Numbered from the stretch's first letter, positions 28,505 through 37,310 are shown. The stretch is DNA of 64,000 nt from CAYXFD01 sp964464175 (GCA_964464175.1 CAYXFD010000002.1:139104-203103); one strand, 5' to 3'. Translations and numbers: made by a program. The notes: a model not told the origin generated them from the sequence alone.

Positions 28505-28674
28505 TATCGATTTTTTCTCTTGGTGCAAACTAATCAGGTCTATATAGTTAAACCAGAATCAGAGCATCAATAAGAATAACCATACCATTCCTTAAAGGGT
28601 ACCTTGCCGTTTAAGGGAACAAATACCATTCAATCAAAATGAGAGGTATGGTCTGGTATCGATTTTCTCTTGGT
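28505..28674 (-). repeat. Pair of short direct repeats upstream of the COG3014-like gene
   Basis: TATCGATTTT(TT)CTCTTGGT occurs at 28505-28524 and again at 28657-28674 in the 258-bp gap before the lipoprotein gene. An imperfect hairpin (TTCCTTAAA at 28588-28596 with TTTAAGGGAA at 28610-28619) and a repeated TACCATTC lie between them. They could be regulator-binding sites or remnants of a small duplication. Confidence 0.45.
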
Positions 28675-28724
28675 CAGATTAATATCAGCAGCAACCAAAT
28701 TACTGCCAAGAGAACAAGATGCTA

Positions 28725-29384
28725 TTACCAACCAGTACGGGATCGGGTAATAAACTTCCTGATCTCTTTATTTCCTATCCAGGCTTTTTCGTTGGTCTCG
28801 ATATTGATCAACTCTAAGTCCACCTGATAGAATCTAACCTGCTGTTTCCCATCAGAATCGGTAATAGTACTGATAGTTCCCTGCAGCATGAAATCAGCTC
28901 CGGTCTCAGCTGCCAGACGGGCTGCTGTCTCTTCGGTGGAATAAACCTGTTGATCAAGCCTTTCATCTCTAATCTCTGATCTGGCAGATGATGCTGCTAC
29001 AAAACGGACTTCTCCGCTATTGATCAATTCCCGTTCCATATTTCTGATAAATGTTCCGGTATCAATATGTTCAGAGCTTAGATTTCTTACCGTTCCCACA
29101 ATTACCACCGGCTGTTTATTATGATTGTTGACAAAATCTGACAACCAGCGACGAGCTAAGACGTCATTTATCATCTGTTCGGCGACAAGGCGGGAATCGG
29201 TATCATTCCATCTTCCACTTAAATCAATGGCTTCATCAGTCGATATCCTGTCAACGGTCCGTCTGGGGGCACAGCCAAAAAGCAGAGCAAAACAGAGCAG
29301 GGCAGAGAGCAATTTTATCAGAGAGGGCAACGGTATTTTAATACATGAACTACTCCCTTCTGACAATTTGGATTCATTATACAT
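28725..29384 (-). CDS. LpoB-like penicillin-binding-protein activator lipoprotein
   Basis: A 219-residue lipoprotein with a long N-terminus before a membrane segment and lipobox (FALLFGC, Cys near 39), then the LpoB/FlgO-type domain (about 60-215: QPVVIVGTVRNLSSEHIDTGTF, FMLQGTISTITDSDGKQQVRFYQVDLELINIETNEKAW). In Escherichia coli LpoB activates the peptidoglycan synthase PBP1b from the outer membrane; orthology over this distance is unproved. The ATG at 29384 follows a strong AGGAGGAG; a TTG nine codons earlier is not needed. It lies 62 bp after the oxidoreductase operon and upstream of the other two lipoproteins. Confidence 0.82.
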   Translation of the reverse strand: MYNESKLSEGSSSCIKIPLPSLIKLLSALLCFALLFGCAPRRTVDRISTDEAIDLSGRWNDTDSRLVAEQMINDVLARRWLSDFVNNHNKQPVVIVGTVRNLSSEHIDTGTFIRNMERELINSGEVRFVAASSARSEIRDERLDQQVYSTEETAARLAAETGADFMLQGTISTITDSDGKQQVRFYQVDLELINIETNEKAWIGNKEIRKFITRSRTGW

Positions 29385-29446
29385 ATTTCTCCTCCTAATT
29401 GTGTTCAACAAAGATCTTAAGGTTGGTTACAAATCTGTTTGAGGTT

Positions 29447-29983
29447 TTATTTAACCAGTTCCATTCCTCGTCTGATAGCCTCAAGATTGGCTTTTAACAG
29501 GTCGGGATTCTTTTTTTCCATATATTCAGTAAGGTCACGTTCCAGGGTTTCGTAACTGACAAGTTTAGTTTTTCCAATGATCATTCCTATTGAGACCATA
29601 TTAAGTACTTTCTGGGAACCGATCTCACCGGCGATTTTAGACATCGGTGCGTAAACCATCTCAACATCATCACGATCGAGTTTGTGGGGACACATATCGG
29701 TGTTGATAAATATTATCCCTTTTTCCCGTGTCTGGGGACCAAATTTGTCTAATGACGGTTGGTTCAGGGCAACAAGAATATCCGGATGAGATACCAGGGG
29801 CGAAGCGATCTCTTCGTCAGAAATAACAACCGAAACATTAGCTGTTCCACCTCGCATCTCAGGTCCGTATGAGGGCAGCCAGGAGACATTTTTCCCCTCT
29901 TCCATACCTGCCTGAGCGAGAAACTTGCCCACGGTCAGGGCTCCTTGTCCTCCAAATCCGGAGCATATCATCTCTATCTTCAT
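29447..29983 (-). CDS. 2-oxoacid:ferredoxin oxidoreductase gamma subunit (VorC/KorC-like)
   Basis: A 178-residue gamma subunit: CSGFGGQGALTVGKFLAQAG and PSYGPEMRGGTANVSVVISDEEIASPLV are diagnostic, as is ALNQPSLDKF. It joins the alpha and beta subunits and ferredoxin in the complex that converts a branched 2-oxoacid (or 2-oxoglutarate) plus CoA to acyl-CoA, CO2 and reduced ferredoxin. It is last in the four-gene operon, one base after the beta subunit, with AGGGGGT before the ATG. Confidence 0.94.
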   Translation of the reverse strand: MKIEMICSGFGGQGALTVGKFLAQAGMEEGKNVSWLPSYGPEMRGGTANVSVVISDEEIASPLVSHPDILVALNQPSLDKFGPQTREKGIIFINTDMCPHKLDRDDVEMVYAPMSKIAGEIGSQKVLNMVSIGMIIGKTKLVSYETLERDLTEYMEKKNPDLLKANLEAIRRGMELVK

Positions 29984-29984
29984 C

Positions 29985-30740
29985 TTATTTTACCCCCTCA
30001 TCTTTTGATCTGTCACGGAAACAAGCGATTTTGAAGAAAGGCAGCATATTCTCTCTTGCCCAATCCCGGGATTTAACTGCGTCAAGACCCCAGTTTGTCG
30101 GACAGGTCGAGATGAATTCTACAAAAGTGAATCCTTTACCCTCTTTATTAAACTTCAAAGCGTTATAAACTGATTTTTTAGCCTTGAGAATATCCTGTGG
30201 AGAGAGCAGGGAAACTCTCTCAATGAAATATGGTGATTGTAAGGTATCAAGTAACTCACAGGCTCTTATCGGATAACCGATATCATTGGCATCTCTTCCA
30301 TAAGGTGAGGTAGAGGTCTTCATACCGGGTAAAGTTGTTGGAGCCATCTGTCCGCCGGTCATACCATAAATGGCATTATTGACAAAAAAGACACTAATGT
30401 GTTCTCCCCGGTTAGCTGCATGTATTATTTCTGCTGTTCCGATCGCTGCCAGGTCTCCGTCACCCTGATAGGTAAAGGCATACATATCGGGTCTTGCTCT
30501 CTTCATTCCGGTCGCCACTGCCGGTGCTCTGCCATGAGCTGCTTGGGCCATGTCACAATCAAAGAATTTATAGGCGAAAACAGAACATCCGACCGGTGCT
30601 ACTCCCATCATCTTATTACGCATATCCAATTCATCCATTGCTTCGGCTATTAGTCTATGGGCAACTCCATGCAAACAGCCCGGACAGTAGGTGAACTGGA
30701 TGTCTCTCAGTGATTTTGGTCTTTGGGCAATAACTTCCAT
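29985..30740 (-). CDS. vorA: 2-oxoacid:ferredoxin oxidoreductase beta (TPP-binding) subunit
   Basis: A 251-residue thiamine-diphosphate-binding subunit. The N-terminal CPGCLHGVAHRLI supplies cysteines seen in Kor/Vor beta subunits; the TPP/Mg motif is GDGDLAAIGTAEIIHAANR with FFVNNAIYGMTGGQMAPTT, and VEFISTCPTNWGL lies near the end. The sequence is closer to Vor/Kor than to pyruvate oxidoreductases; which acid is preferred cannot be settled here. AAGGAGGAAAG precedes the ATG, 9 bp after the alpha gene. Its cofactor links it to the thiamine operon at 34.6-38.1 kb. Confidence 0.93.
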   Translation of the reverse strand: MEVIAQRPKSLRDIQFTYCPGCLHGVAHRLIAEAMDELDMRNKMMGVAPVGCSVFAYKFFDCDMAQAAHGRAPAVATGMKRARPDMYAFTYQGDGDLAAIGTAEIIHAANRGEHISVFFVNNAIYGMTGGQMAPTTLPGMKTSTSPYGRDANDIGYPIRACELLDTLQSPYFIERVSLLSPQDILKAKKSVYNALKFNKEGKGFTFVEFISTCPTNWGLDAVKSRDWARENMLPFFKIACFRDRSKDEGVK

Positions 30741-30749
30741 CTTTCCTCC

Positions 30750-31832
30750 TTATAAATTCTCTTCGATCTTTTGCATGACTTCTTCCGGGGTAAAAACGAT
30801 ACCCCCGACTTTACCCATGAACTCAACCGGTACTTTGCCGTTAACTGCCAGCTTTACGTCTTCTATCATTTGTCCGTTGTTCAATTCAAACACGATTACT
30901 TTCTTTATGTTTGGAGACAGAGCTTCCGCTATAGTTTTGTAGGGATAAGGCCAGACTGTGATGGGTCGGATCATTCCGATGCTCCGTCCGGATTTCCCTA
31001 ACTCGGTTATAGATGATTTCACTATTCTGGAAGCAGTTCCGAAAGCTACACATAGTATTTCGTTATCTTCCTTAATATTGTATTTCTCGCAACGGGTTTC
31101 ATTTTTCTCAATTTCCTGATATTTCTTGCCGAGTGCGAGTACATGTTTTTCCAGAACCAAGGGATCTATCTCCAGAGAATTTATTTCGTGATGATGTCTA
31201 TCAGGACCATCAACGTTAGGATACATGCACCAGCTGAAATGCTGTTTATCAAGTTCAGCCAGCTCTGCTTCAGTTTTCACGGGTTTGAAATCAACCGGTT
31301 CCATCATCTGTCCTAACAAACCATCGGAGAGGATCATCACCGGATTTCGGTATTTATCTGCTAAATCAAAGGCTTCGGACGCCATATCGGCAAATTCCTG
31401 AACACTGTTCGGGGCTAAAACGATCAAACGGTAATCTCCGTGACCACCCCCTTTGGTGGCTTGAAAATAATCTCCCTGGGAGGGCTGAATATCTCCAAGA
31501 CCAGGGCCGCCCCGCTGGACATTGACAACAACAGCAGGCAGCTCTGCTCCTGCAATATAAGAGAGTCCCTCCATCTTCAAGGAAATCCCGGGAGATGAAG
31601 AGGAGGTCATGACTCTTTTTCCGCAACCGGCAGCACCATAGACCATATTAATAGCTGCCACTTCACTCTCTGCCTGGATAAAAGTTCCATTAACTTTTGG
31701 CATCATTCTTGCCATATACTCAATTAACTCGCTCTGAGGCGTAATCGGATAAGCAAAATACAAGCGGCATCCGGCACGTATTGCCGCCTCTGCTACAGCC
31801 TCATTTCCTTTCATTAAAACCTTTTGAGACAT
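30750..31832 (-). CDS. vorB: 3-methyl-2-oxobutanoate (2-oxoacid) ferredoxin oxidoreductase alpha subunit VorB
   Basis: A 360-residue alpha subunit with the VorB-type N-terminus KVLMKGNEAVAEAAIRAGCR, FAYPITPQSELIEYMA, AESEVAAINMVYGAAGCGKRV, TSSSSPGISLKMEG and VNVQRGGPGLGDIQPSQGDYFQATKGGGHGDYR. The C-terminal domain II (about 265-355) includes IRPITVWPYPYKTIAE. VorB annotation suggests branched-chain 2-oxoacids from Val, Leu and Ile, which suits an amino-acid fermenter. Two ATGs are adjacent; the second (31832) is better spaced from AAGGAGG. It follows the ferredoxin subunit by 12 bp. Confidence 0.93.
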   Translation of the reverse strand: MSQKVLMKGNEAVAEAAIRAGCRLYFAYPITPQSELIEYMARMMPKVNGTFIQAESEVAAINMVYGAAGCGKRVMTSSSSPGISLKMEGLSYIAGAELPAVVVNVQRGGPGLGDIQPSQGDYFQATKGGGHGDYRLIVLAPNSVQEFADMASEAFDLADKYRNPVMILSDGLLGQMMEPVDFKPVKTEAELAELDKQHFSWCMYPNVDGPDRHHHEINSLEIDPLVLEKHVLALGKKYQEIEKNETRCEKYNIKEDNEILCVAFGTASRIVKSSITELGKSGRSIGMIRPITVWPYPYKTIAEALSPNIKKVIVFELNNGQMIEDVKLAVNGKVPVEFMGKVGGIVFTPEEVMQKIEENL

Positions 31833-31844
31833 CATTCCTCCTTA

Positions 31845-32048
31845 TCATTTCTCAACTGTGATTGCTACATCCGGACAAGTGGTATAGCAAAGTTTACAGG
31901 CTATACAAGCTTCCTGATCAAAACACTCTGCATAATGATACCCTTTGGTATTTATCTCGGAAGAAAAACGGATGATCTTTTTGGGGCAAGCATCAATACA
32001 GAGACCACAGCCTTTGCAATAATAAGGATCAACAGTCATTTTCGGCAT
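31845..32048 (-). CDS. 4Fe-4S ferredoxin (delta) subunit of the 2-oxoacid oxidoreductase
   Basis: A 67-residue bacterial-type ferredoxin with two clusters: CKGCGLCIDACPK (10-25) and CIACKLCYTTCPD in the second half. As first gene of the operon, directly before the alpha subunit, it is the electron-transfer delta subunit of the complex rather than a free ferredoxin. The promoter is presumably in the 269 bp upstream; a TTGACA reads on the minus strand at 32107-32112. Confidence 0.95.
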   Translation of the reverse strand: MPKMTVDPYYCKGCGLCIDACPKKIIRFSSEINTKGYHYAECFDQEACIACKLCYTTCPDVAITVEK

Positions 32049-32317
32049 AATTAACTCCTTATTTGTTATTTATACTTGATAGAGAAATTCTATTAACGGT
32101 CAAAACTGTCAACTCATAATTTTTTCCCATCCTTTCTCAGAGTTATGATGCAAGCTGGAAACGAAAGTTTTGAGAGGGGGAATACTACAAATATTTATCC
32201 AATTCTTTCTGATTTCTCGGCTCATTACTCTATGACTCACTTAAAATTATTGCTCGCGAAAAAAACCTGAAATAATGATAGAGGGAAAAGACTGACTATC
32301 CCAGACAGAAGCATCAA

Positions 32318-33214
32318 TCACTTAACTCTGTTGAATACAGAAATTCTCTTCCAGGGAGTCACCTTAATACTAATAAGCATAGCCAATAACAGCATTCCTG
32401 CCCCCAAAAGAGCAGCCGGAGTAATAGTTTCTCCCAATAACAACCAACCGCCCCAGAGGGCAAAAACACTCTCCAAACATAAAATAATGGCTGATTTAGC
32501 AGGTTCAACTCTCTTCTGGGCAAAAACCTGCAAGGTGTAAGCAATCCCTACTGAAACAAGACCGCTGTAAAGGAGGGGTAATCCTGCTTTACCGACATTG
32601 AGGAACAATTCCTGACTGAATAGCATTCTTGTCTGAAACACCAGATTATACAGAATTCCGAAAAAGAAACTCAAACAAGCACAAACAGAGAACTGAATGA
32701 AAGCAAGATAAAGATAATCATAGCTTTTATTCAGTTTATCAATTAGCTGCAGATGAACAGCCCAGAAAACAGCTCCGATCAGGATCAAAGCGTTGCTGAA
32801 AGATACTGTAATATCCTGATTATCATTTATCAGATAGAGTCCGAATAACGATAAACAGACAGCATACAGGATCTGAGGCTTGATCCTTTGAGAACGAAAA
32901 AGACCAAGGATTGGGACAAAAACTACATAAAGACCGGTAATGAATCCGGCATTACCGGCAGTTGACCAGATTAAACCTGTTTGCTGGAATGTTGCTCCTA
33001 AAAAGAGAACTAAACCCAGACTCCAGGGAAATCCCTTGTGCCTGATTATCCTTTGGAAACCAAAGCATCCGATAAATACTGCTCCTAAAGCGAAACGGAT
33101 CCCATTAAAAAGGAACGGATCAAGCAACTCCATACCCTGTCTCTGAGCCACAAAGGCCAGACCCCAGATTGCTGATGTTATAAACAAGGCAAATATGCTG
33201 ATGTTTTTCCTCAT
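32318..33214 (-). CDS. EamA/RhaT (DMT superfamily) transporter
   Basis: A 298-residue protein with about ten membrane helices in two EamA repeats. It begins with the family marks SAIWGLAFVAQRQGMELLDPFLFNGIRFALGA; the second repeat shows YSGLVSVGIAYTLQVFAQKRVEPAKSAIILCLESVFALWGGWLLLGE. These are drug/metabolite exporters or uptake carriers; the substrate is unknown. AGGAAAG precedes the ATG. It stands alone. Confidence 0.9.
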   Translation of the reverse strand: MRKNISIFALFITSAIWGLAFVAQRQGMELLDPFLFNGIRFALGAVFIGCFGFQRIIRHKGFPWSLGLVLFLGATFQQTGLIWSTAGNAGFITGLYVVFVPILGLFRSQRIKPQILYAVCLSLFGLYLINDNQDITVSFSNALILIGAVFWAVHLQLIDKLNKSYDYLYLAFIQFSVCACLSFFFGILYNLVFQTRMLFSQELFLNVGKAGLPLLYSGLVSVGIAYTLQVFAQKRVEPAKSAIILCLESVFALWGGWLLLGETITPAALLGAGMLLLAMLISIKVTPWKRISVFNRVK

Positions 33215-33876
33215 AACTTTCCTGTGTCACTTCCATTCAAAGGGTTGCCGGATTCTATCTGTAATTTAATTCAACGGTTGAAAAAATCATAGCATTGATC
33301 TCGATCAAATATAATCTCCCTGTTGATGATTATCTAAGCGATTAGCCGAATCATTTCTGTCAAGAGGTTTACTGAAATCTGAAAATCCAGGGAATCTGTC
33401 GTCAATTGTTAACCCATTATCTTGCTCCAGGAACCGGAAAACATAGATAAGAGACAACTCATTTTTTAAAGCTGTATCTCCTGCATATCAAAGAGTAAGA
33501 CTACAGTCGGCCCGGGCCGACTGTAGTATTACTCTTTGGTACACTTCTGACAGAGATTGGATTTCCCGCAGATCAAAAAAGGGTGCGTCACTTCCAAGAT
33601 ATCCGGGGGAGAGATTCTTATTAAAGCAAATAAAAGGATGTAAAAAACTACAATAATATTGGTTACGTTGGCGGTTTGTCTTTAGAAAACCGGAACAAGG
33701 ATTATTATCTTGAAACAGGGAGAGGAGGAATATTCTCCGGAAGCTTGTGCAAATTCTTTGAGGAAGAGAGATAATTAATTGAAGACTTTATCTGGTTTTC
33801 ATGCTGAAGAGATATGAACTACAAAAAGGGTTATGTTCTTATCCTGTCATTTTTAAGTAGTTATTCTCTGAGACTA
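33215..33876. other. 662-bp gene-free region containing a long palindrome
   Basis: No reading frame with a family match, tRNA or riboswitch is recognised. The only structured element is the palindrome at 33486-33541. A TTGACA on the minus strand near 33355-33361 could belong to the promoter of the EamA gene. Confidence 0.5.
33486..33541. repeat. 56-bp near-perfect palindrome with no loop
   Basis: Two 28-nt arms meet at 33513/33514 in a GC-rich core (GGCCCGGGCC). All positions pair except one G/A mismatch (33499 with 33528) and one G-T pair (33488 with 33539). The outer arms read AAAGAGTAA. There is no T-run on either side, so a classical terminator is unlikely. It could be a REP/MITE-like element, a protein-binding cruciform, or a processed RNA hairpin between the EamA and ankyrin genes. 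Confidence 0.9.
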
Positions 33877-34503
33877 CTATTCTGTTACCAATTCTTCTGA
33901 AGTATTCGGATAAGAAAATGCCGGGTTATGAGCTGCTTCTTTCAGAAGCTTGAAAGCTTCAGTTTTTCGGAGGCGGGAGTTATAGCCTTTTTTTAGATGC
34001 TCAAAAGCAGTAAATCTCTTGCAATCTCTCAAAGTACCATCTGCTCCATAACTGAGAAGAATTTTTACTACTGTAGGATTAGGATTGTATTTAGCTGCAT
34101 ACATCAGAGGAGTTCTTTTTCTGATGTTGCATGCATTTAGTGCAGCCCCGCCTCTGATGAGTTCTTCAGCAACCTGTGAATTCAGGTTATTGATCACTGC
34201 CATCATCAGAGCGTTTGTTCCATCATAATCTACAGCATTGACTTCAGCTCCTGCTTCAATTAGGGCTCTAATCACCAGCGGTTTTTCGTTGTATGAGGAG
34301 AGATACATCAACAGGGTACGCTGCATTCTGTCTCTTTGGTTGATATCAATGTCTTCTTTTACGATCTGGTTTACTTCTTCAGGAGTCAATTCGGAAAAAA
34401 TGATACTCCCGTCAAACAGATTTCTTTTTTCTCTCTTGATCTCAGCTTTTGTCTGCAGAATTATTGAAAGAAACAGCCTTCTGAAAGGTTTGATTAGTGA
34501 CAT
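33877..34503 (-). CDS. Ankyrin-repeat protein
   Basis: A 208-residue protein with about four ankyrin repeats between residues 50 and 180: RTLLMYLSSYNEKPLVIRALIEAGAEVNAVD, TNALMMAVINNLNSQVAEELIRGGAALNA and RTPLMYAAKYNPNPTVVKILLSYGADGTLRD can each be recognised by their LMxA and LIxxGA cores. The N-terminal 30 residues are basic; there is no clear signal peptide, so it is probably cytoplasmic. Bacterial ankyrin proteins usually bind other proteins; the partner is not evident from neighbours. AGGGAT precedes the ATG. A TTGACA lies 52 bp upstream (34555-34560, minus strand). Confidence 0.85.
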   Translation of the reverse strand: MSLIKPFRRLFLSIILQTKAEIKREKRNLFDGSIIFSELTPEEVNQIVKEDIDINQRDRMQRTLLMYLSSYNEKPLVIRALIEAGAEVNAVDYDGTNALMMAVINNLNSQVAEELIRGGAALNACNIRKRTPLMYAAKYNPNPTVVKILLSYGADGTLRDCKRFTAFEHLKKGYNSRLRKTEAFKLLKEAAHNPAFSYPNTSEELVTE

Positions 34504-34598
34504 ATAATATCCCTAAATCGTCATTTTTTTCCTAACCTATTTCACCTGTAAGCTTGTCAAGGAAAAAATATAGCTATCTACTTTTGTGGACAATATCT

Positions 34599-35396
34599 TT
34601 AGTTATCAGCATAGATAGAATCGAAAAACTCGGCACTCTTCAGGCATGCTTTCGACAGATCACCTGTTAGGATCATTAAGCAGGCTAAAGCTGAAGAGAA
34701 GGTGCATCCGGTGCCGTGCTGATAAGCTAAAGGAGTTCTTTTCCGCTTCATGCAGAAGATTATCTTGCTATCAATCAATACCTCTGTAATCTCATCCTTA
34801 CTGTCAGGATTATGTCCTCCGGTTAAGTAGAAACTGCAATTGTATTCATTCGATTTTTTTTGAAGCGAGGATAGTAGAGGAGATTTATTACCGAGCAGAA
34901 GTTTTTCCCATTTTTTCTCTTTAAAAGAGACAGAACTTTTATCAATGAGAGTCAGCAGCTCCTCATAATTGGGAGTTACTATGTTTATTTTTGGCAGCAG
35001 AACCTTAATGACTTTTTTAGAATCTTCAGGTAGAATAAAGGGTTCACCCCTGGAGGGAGCGAAAACCGGATCCCAGACAATAAAGGCATCCGGAAACAGT
35101 TTCAAGGCTTCAGCGACAATCATAGCATTATTAACACTCCCCAAAGCCCCGATTTTGATACAGGAAACCGGATAGGAAGAAGATATTCGTAACTGCTCCT
35201 GAAGAATAGAACCGCAAACCGGATTATTGGATAACAATTGCTTGTCATCCTGAACAGTAATAGCTGTAACTGCAGCTAAGGTATTAAATCCAAAATGTGC
35301 TGCGATCTTGCAGTCTTTTATCGTTCCTGCTTCACCGGTATTGTCTATTGCAGCTACAGAGAGGAAATATCTATCTGTTTTTCTGATCTTCTCCAT
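34599..35396 (-). CDS. thiD: Hydroxymethylpyrimidine/phosphomethylpyrimidine kinase
   Basis: ThiD phosphorylates HMP and HMP-P to HMP-PP for thiamine synthesis. The 265-residue ribokinase-fold protein shows the ThiD marks KIAAHFGFNTLAAVTAITVQD, IKIGALGSV, VWDPVFAPSRGEP, TPNYEELLTLI and QHGTGCTFSSALACLM (anion hole and catalytic Asp replaced in context by the GTGC motif). The usual DPSGGAG near the N-terminus is changed to DNTGEAG. Start at 35396 (ATG, AAAGGGACG before it), giving a 26-nt overlap with thiC; an upstream TTG would extend it by 12 residues. Last gene of the thi operon. Confidence 0.9.
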   Translation of the reverse strand: MEKIRKTDRYFLSVAAIDNTGEAGTIKDCKIAAHFGFNTLAAVTAITVQDDKQLLSNNPVCGSILQEQLRISSSYPVSCIKIGALGSVNNAMIVAEALKLFPDAFIVWDPVFAPSRGEPFILPEDSKKVIKVLLPKINIVTPNYEELLTLIDKSSVSFKEKKWEKLLLGNKSPLLSSLQKKSNEYNCSFYLTGGHNPDSKDEITEVLIDSKIIFCMKRKRTPLAYQHGTGCTFSSALACLMILTGDLSKACLKSAEFFDSIYADN

Positions 35397-36687
35397 GATC
35401 GTCCCTTTGAGTTTTTGTTCTATCCTTATCAATCTTGACTGCGCAGAGTGAACCGCACATTGAGCAATAATCCGAGTTATCAGCAGAAGTATTCTCTTTT
35501 CTCTGTTGTGCTAATTCCGGATCGATTGCGTGTTGGAAAATACCCTTCCAATCCAGAGCTTGACGTGCTTCAGAGATTGCTCTGTCAATTTTGAGAGCTT
35601 CATCTCTTCTTTTGATCAAATCACCGCAATGAGCAGCAATTTTCGAAGCAATGACCCCTTTTTTGACATCTTCAGTATCAGGAAGGCAGAGGTGTTCAGC
35701 CGGAGTTACGTAGCAAAGGAAATCGGCTCCGTAGGAAGCAGCCAGGGCACCTCCGATAGCTCCTGTTATATGATCGTAGCCGGGAGCTATATCCGTAACG
35801 AGAGGACCTAACACATAGAAGGGAGCATCATTACAGAGTTTCTTCTCTAATCTGACATTCATCTCGATCTCATCAAGAGGGATATGTCCGGGACCTTCAA
35901 CCATGACCTGTACACCTCTTTTTTGTGCCCTTTCGACTAACTCTCCGAGAATTAACAGTTCAGAAATCTGTCCCCTATCAGAGGCGTCATTCTGGGAACC
36001 GGGGCGAAGTCCATCTCCCAGACTGAGAGTGACATCATATTTCTCAGCAATGGTCAACAGACGATCAAATTCTGCATAAAGCGGGTTTTCATTTCCTGTT
36101 TCTTCTATCCATTTTTTGAGGAGAGAGCCACCGCGGCTGACAACCCCGAGAACTCTCTCTGACTTTTTGAGATGACTGATAGTTTCTTTGGTAATTCCGC
36201 AATGTACGGTAATGAAATCCACTCCTGCGGCAGCCTGCTGCTCGATCTCATTAAAGAGAATATCAGAAGTCATTGCTGTTACAGGTTTTTCTTCACGCAG
36301 GAGTTCACAGATTACGGCATAGATCGGTACTGTTCCCAGCATAACCGGTGAGTTATTCAGAAGAAGGCTTCGGATATGGATGAGATTACCACCGGTGGAA
36401 AGATCCATGACACTGTCACAGCCGAATTTAAGTGCTAACTCCAGCTTTTTCAGTTCTTCAGGTAATTTACAGCTGATCTCTGAGGTTCCGATGTTGGCAT
36501 TGATTTTTGTTTTCAAACCTTTTCCGATGGCTCTGGCAGAGAAGCTGTGATTAACATTTTTTGGGATAACGATATTACCTTGTACTAATCCTTCTCGAAT
36601 AAATTCGGGAGAAACATTATCAAAGCGGGCAGCTTCTCTCATCTCATTCGTTATAATATTTTTTTCTGCATATTGTTTCTGTGTCAT
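35371..36687 (-). CDS. thiC: Phosphomethylpyrimidine synthase
   Basis: ThiC is the radical-SAM enzyme converting aminoimidazole ribotide to HMP-P. The 438-residue protein is of the shorter anaerobe type, lacking the N-terminal extension of proteobacterial ThiC. Signatures: NANIGTSEISC, DLSTGGNLIHIR, GVDFITVHCGIT, VVSRGGSLLKKW, EGPGHIPLDEIEMNVRLEK, FYVLGPLVTDIAPGYDHITGAIGG and the cluster-binding CSMCGSLC near the C-terminus. The second of two adjacent ATGs (36687) is well spaced from GGAGG and overlaps the thiE stop by one base (TGATG), so translation is coupled. Confidence 0.96.
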   Translation of the reverse strand: MTQKQYAEKNIITNEMREAARFDNVSPEFIREGLVQGNIVIPKNVNHSFSARAIGKGLKTKINANIGTSEISCKLPEELKKLELALKFGCDSVMDLSTGGNLIHIRSLLLNNSPVMLGTVPIYAVICELLREEKPVTAMTSDILFNEIEQQAAAGVDFITVHCGITKETISHLKKSERVLGVVSRGGSLLKKWIEETGNENPLYAEFDRLLTIAEKYDVTLSLGDGLRPGSQNDASDRGQISELLILGELVERAQKRGVQVMVEGPGHIPLDEIEMNVRLEKKLCNDAPFYVLGPLVTDIAPGYDHITGAIGGALAASYGADFLCYVTPAEHLCLPDTEDVKKGVIASKIAAHCGDLIKRRDEALKIDRAISEARQALDWKGIFQHAIDPELAQQRKENTSADNSDYCSMCGSLCAVKIDKDRTKTQRDDHGEDQKNR

Positions 36688-37310
36688 CATGACCTCCAGT
36701 ATTCTTGGCAAACAGTTTTTATTTTTCTGATTCTTTCTTTCAAGTTCCGGTGCTGCATGAAATATCTAACCAAACATATATTCCTGGCACCGGCTTGTAA
36801 AACCGTTTCGAGGTTAGTTTCATCGATCCCTCCTATCGCAACTACCGGTATAGGAGCAAAGGAAAGGACTTCTTCAAGATCCTGTAAACCTACGACCGGA
36901 TCGGGAATTTTTTTCGTAGGGGTTGAATGTAACGGTCCGAACCCGATATAGTCAGGCTTTAGTTTTAAGGCAGTCTTTGCCTGGAAGATGCTATGAGTGG
37001 ATATACCTCTGAGAGAAGCCCCAGGATAGATTTTTTCAGCTTCCTGAAAAGGGATATCATCCTGTCCTAAGTGGTATCCATCGGCTCTTATGATAGAAGC
37101 TAAATCAGGCCGGTCATTGATGAGCAGTCTGGTTTTTGTTCCTGAAGTTATTTGGCTGATATTCCTCCCGATGGAGATTAATTCTCTGTCGGAGAGTTCT
37201 TTCTCTCTCAGTTGCAGGCAGGATATCTCTTCCTCAACACAGATCTTCGCCGCTTCAGTATAAGAAATTACCGGTTGAGAGAGGATAATATAGAGTCCGA
37301 AATCAGCCAT
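36687..37310 (-). CDS. thiE: Thiamine-phosphate synthase
   Basis: ThiE joins HMP-PP and the thiazole phosphate to thiamine phosphate. The 207-residue TIM-barrel shows CLQLREKELSDRELI, LLINDRPDLASIIRADGYHLGQDDIP, GISTHS, DYIGFGPLHSTPTKKIPDPVVGLQDL and VVAIGGIDETNLETVLQAGA. GAAGGGA precedes the ATG. It overlaps thi4 by 8 nt and thiC by one, inside the compact thi4-thiE-thiC-thiD operon. Confidence 0.96.
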   Translation of the reverse strand: MADFGLYIILSQPVISYTEAAKICVEEEISCLQLREKELSDRELISIGRNISQITSGTKTRLLINDRPDLASIIRADGYHLGQDDIPFQEAEKIYPGASLRGISTHSIFQAKTALKLKPDYIGFGPLHSTPTKKIPDPVVGLQDLEEVLSFAPIPVVAIGGIDETNLETVLQAGARNICLVRYFMQHRNLKERIRKIKTVCQEYWRS

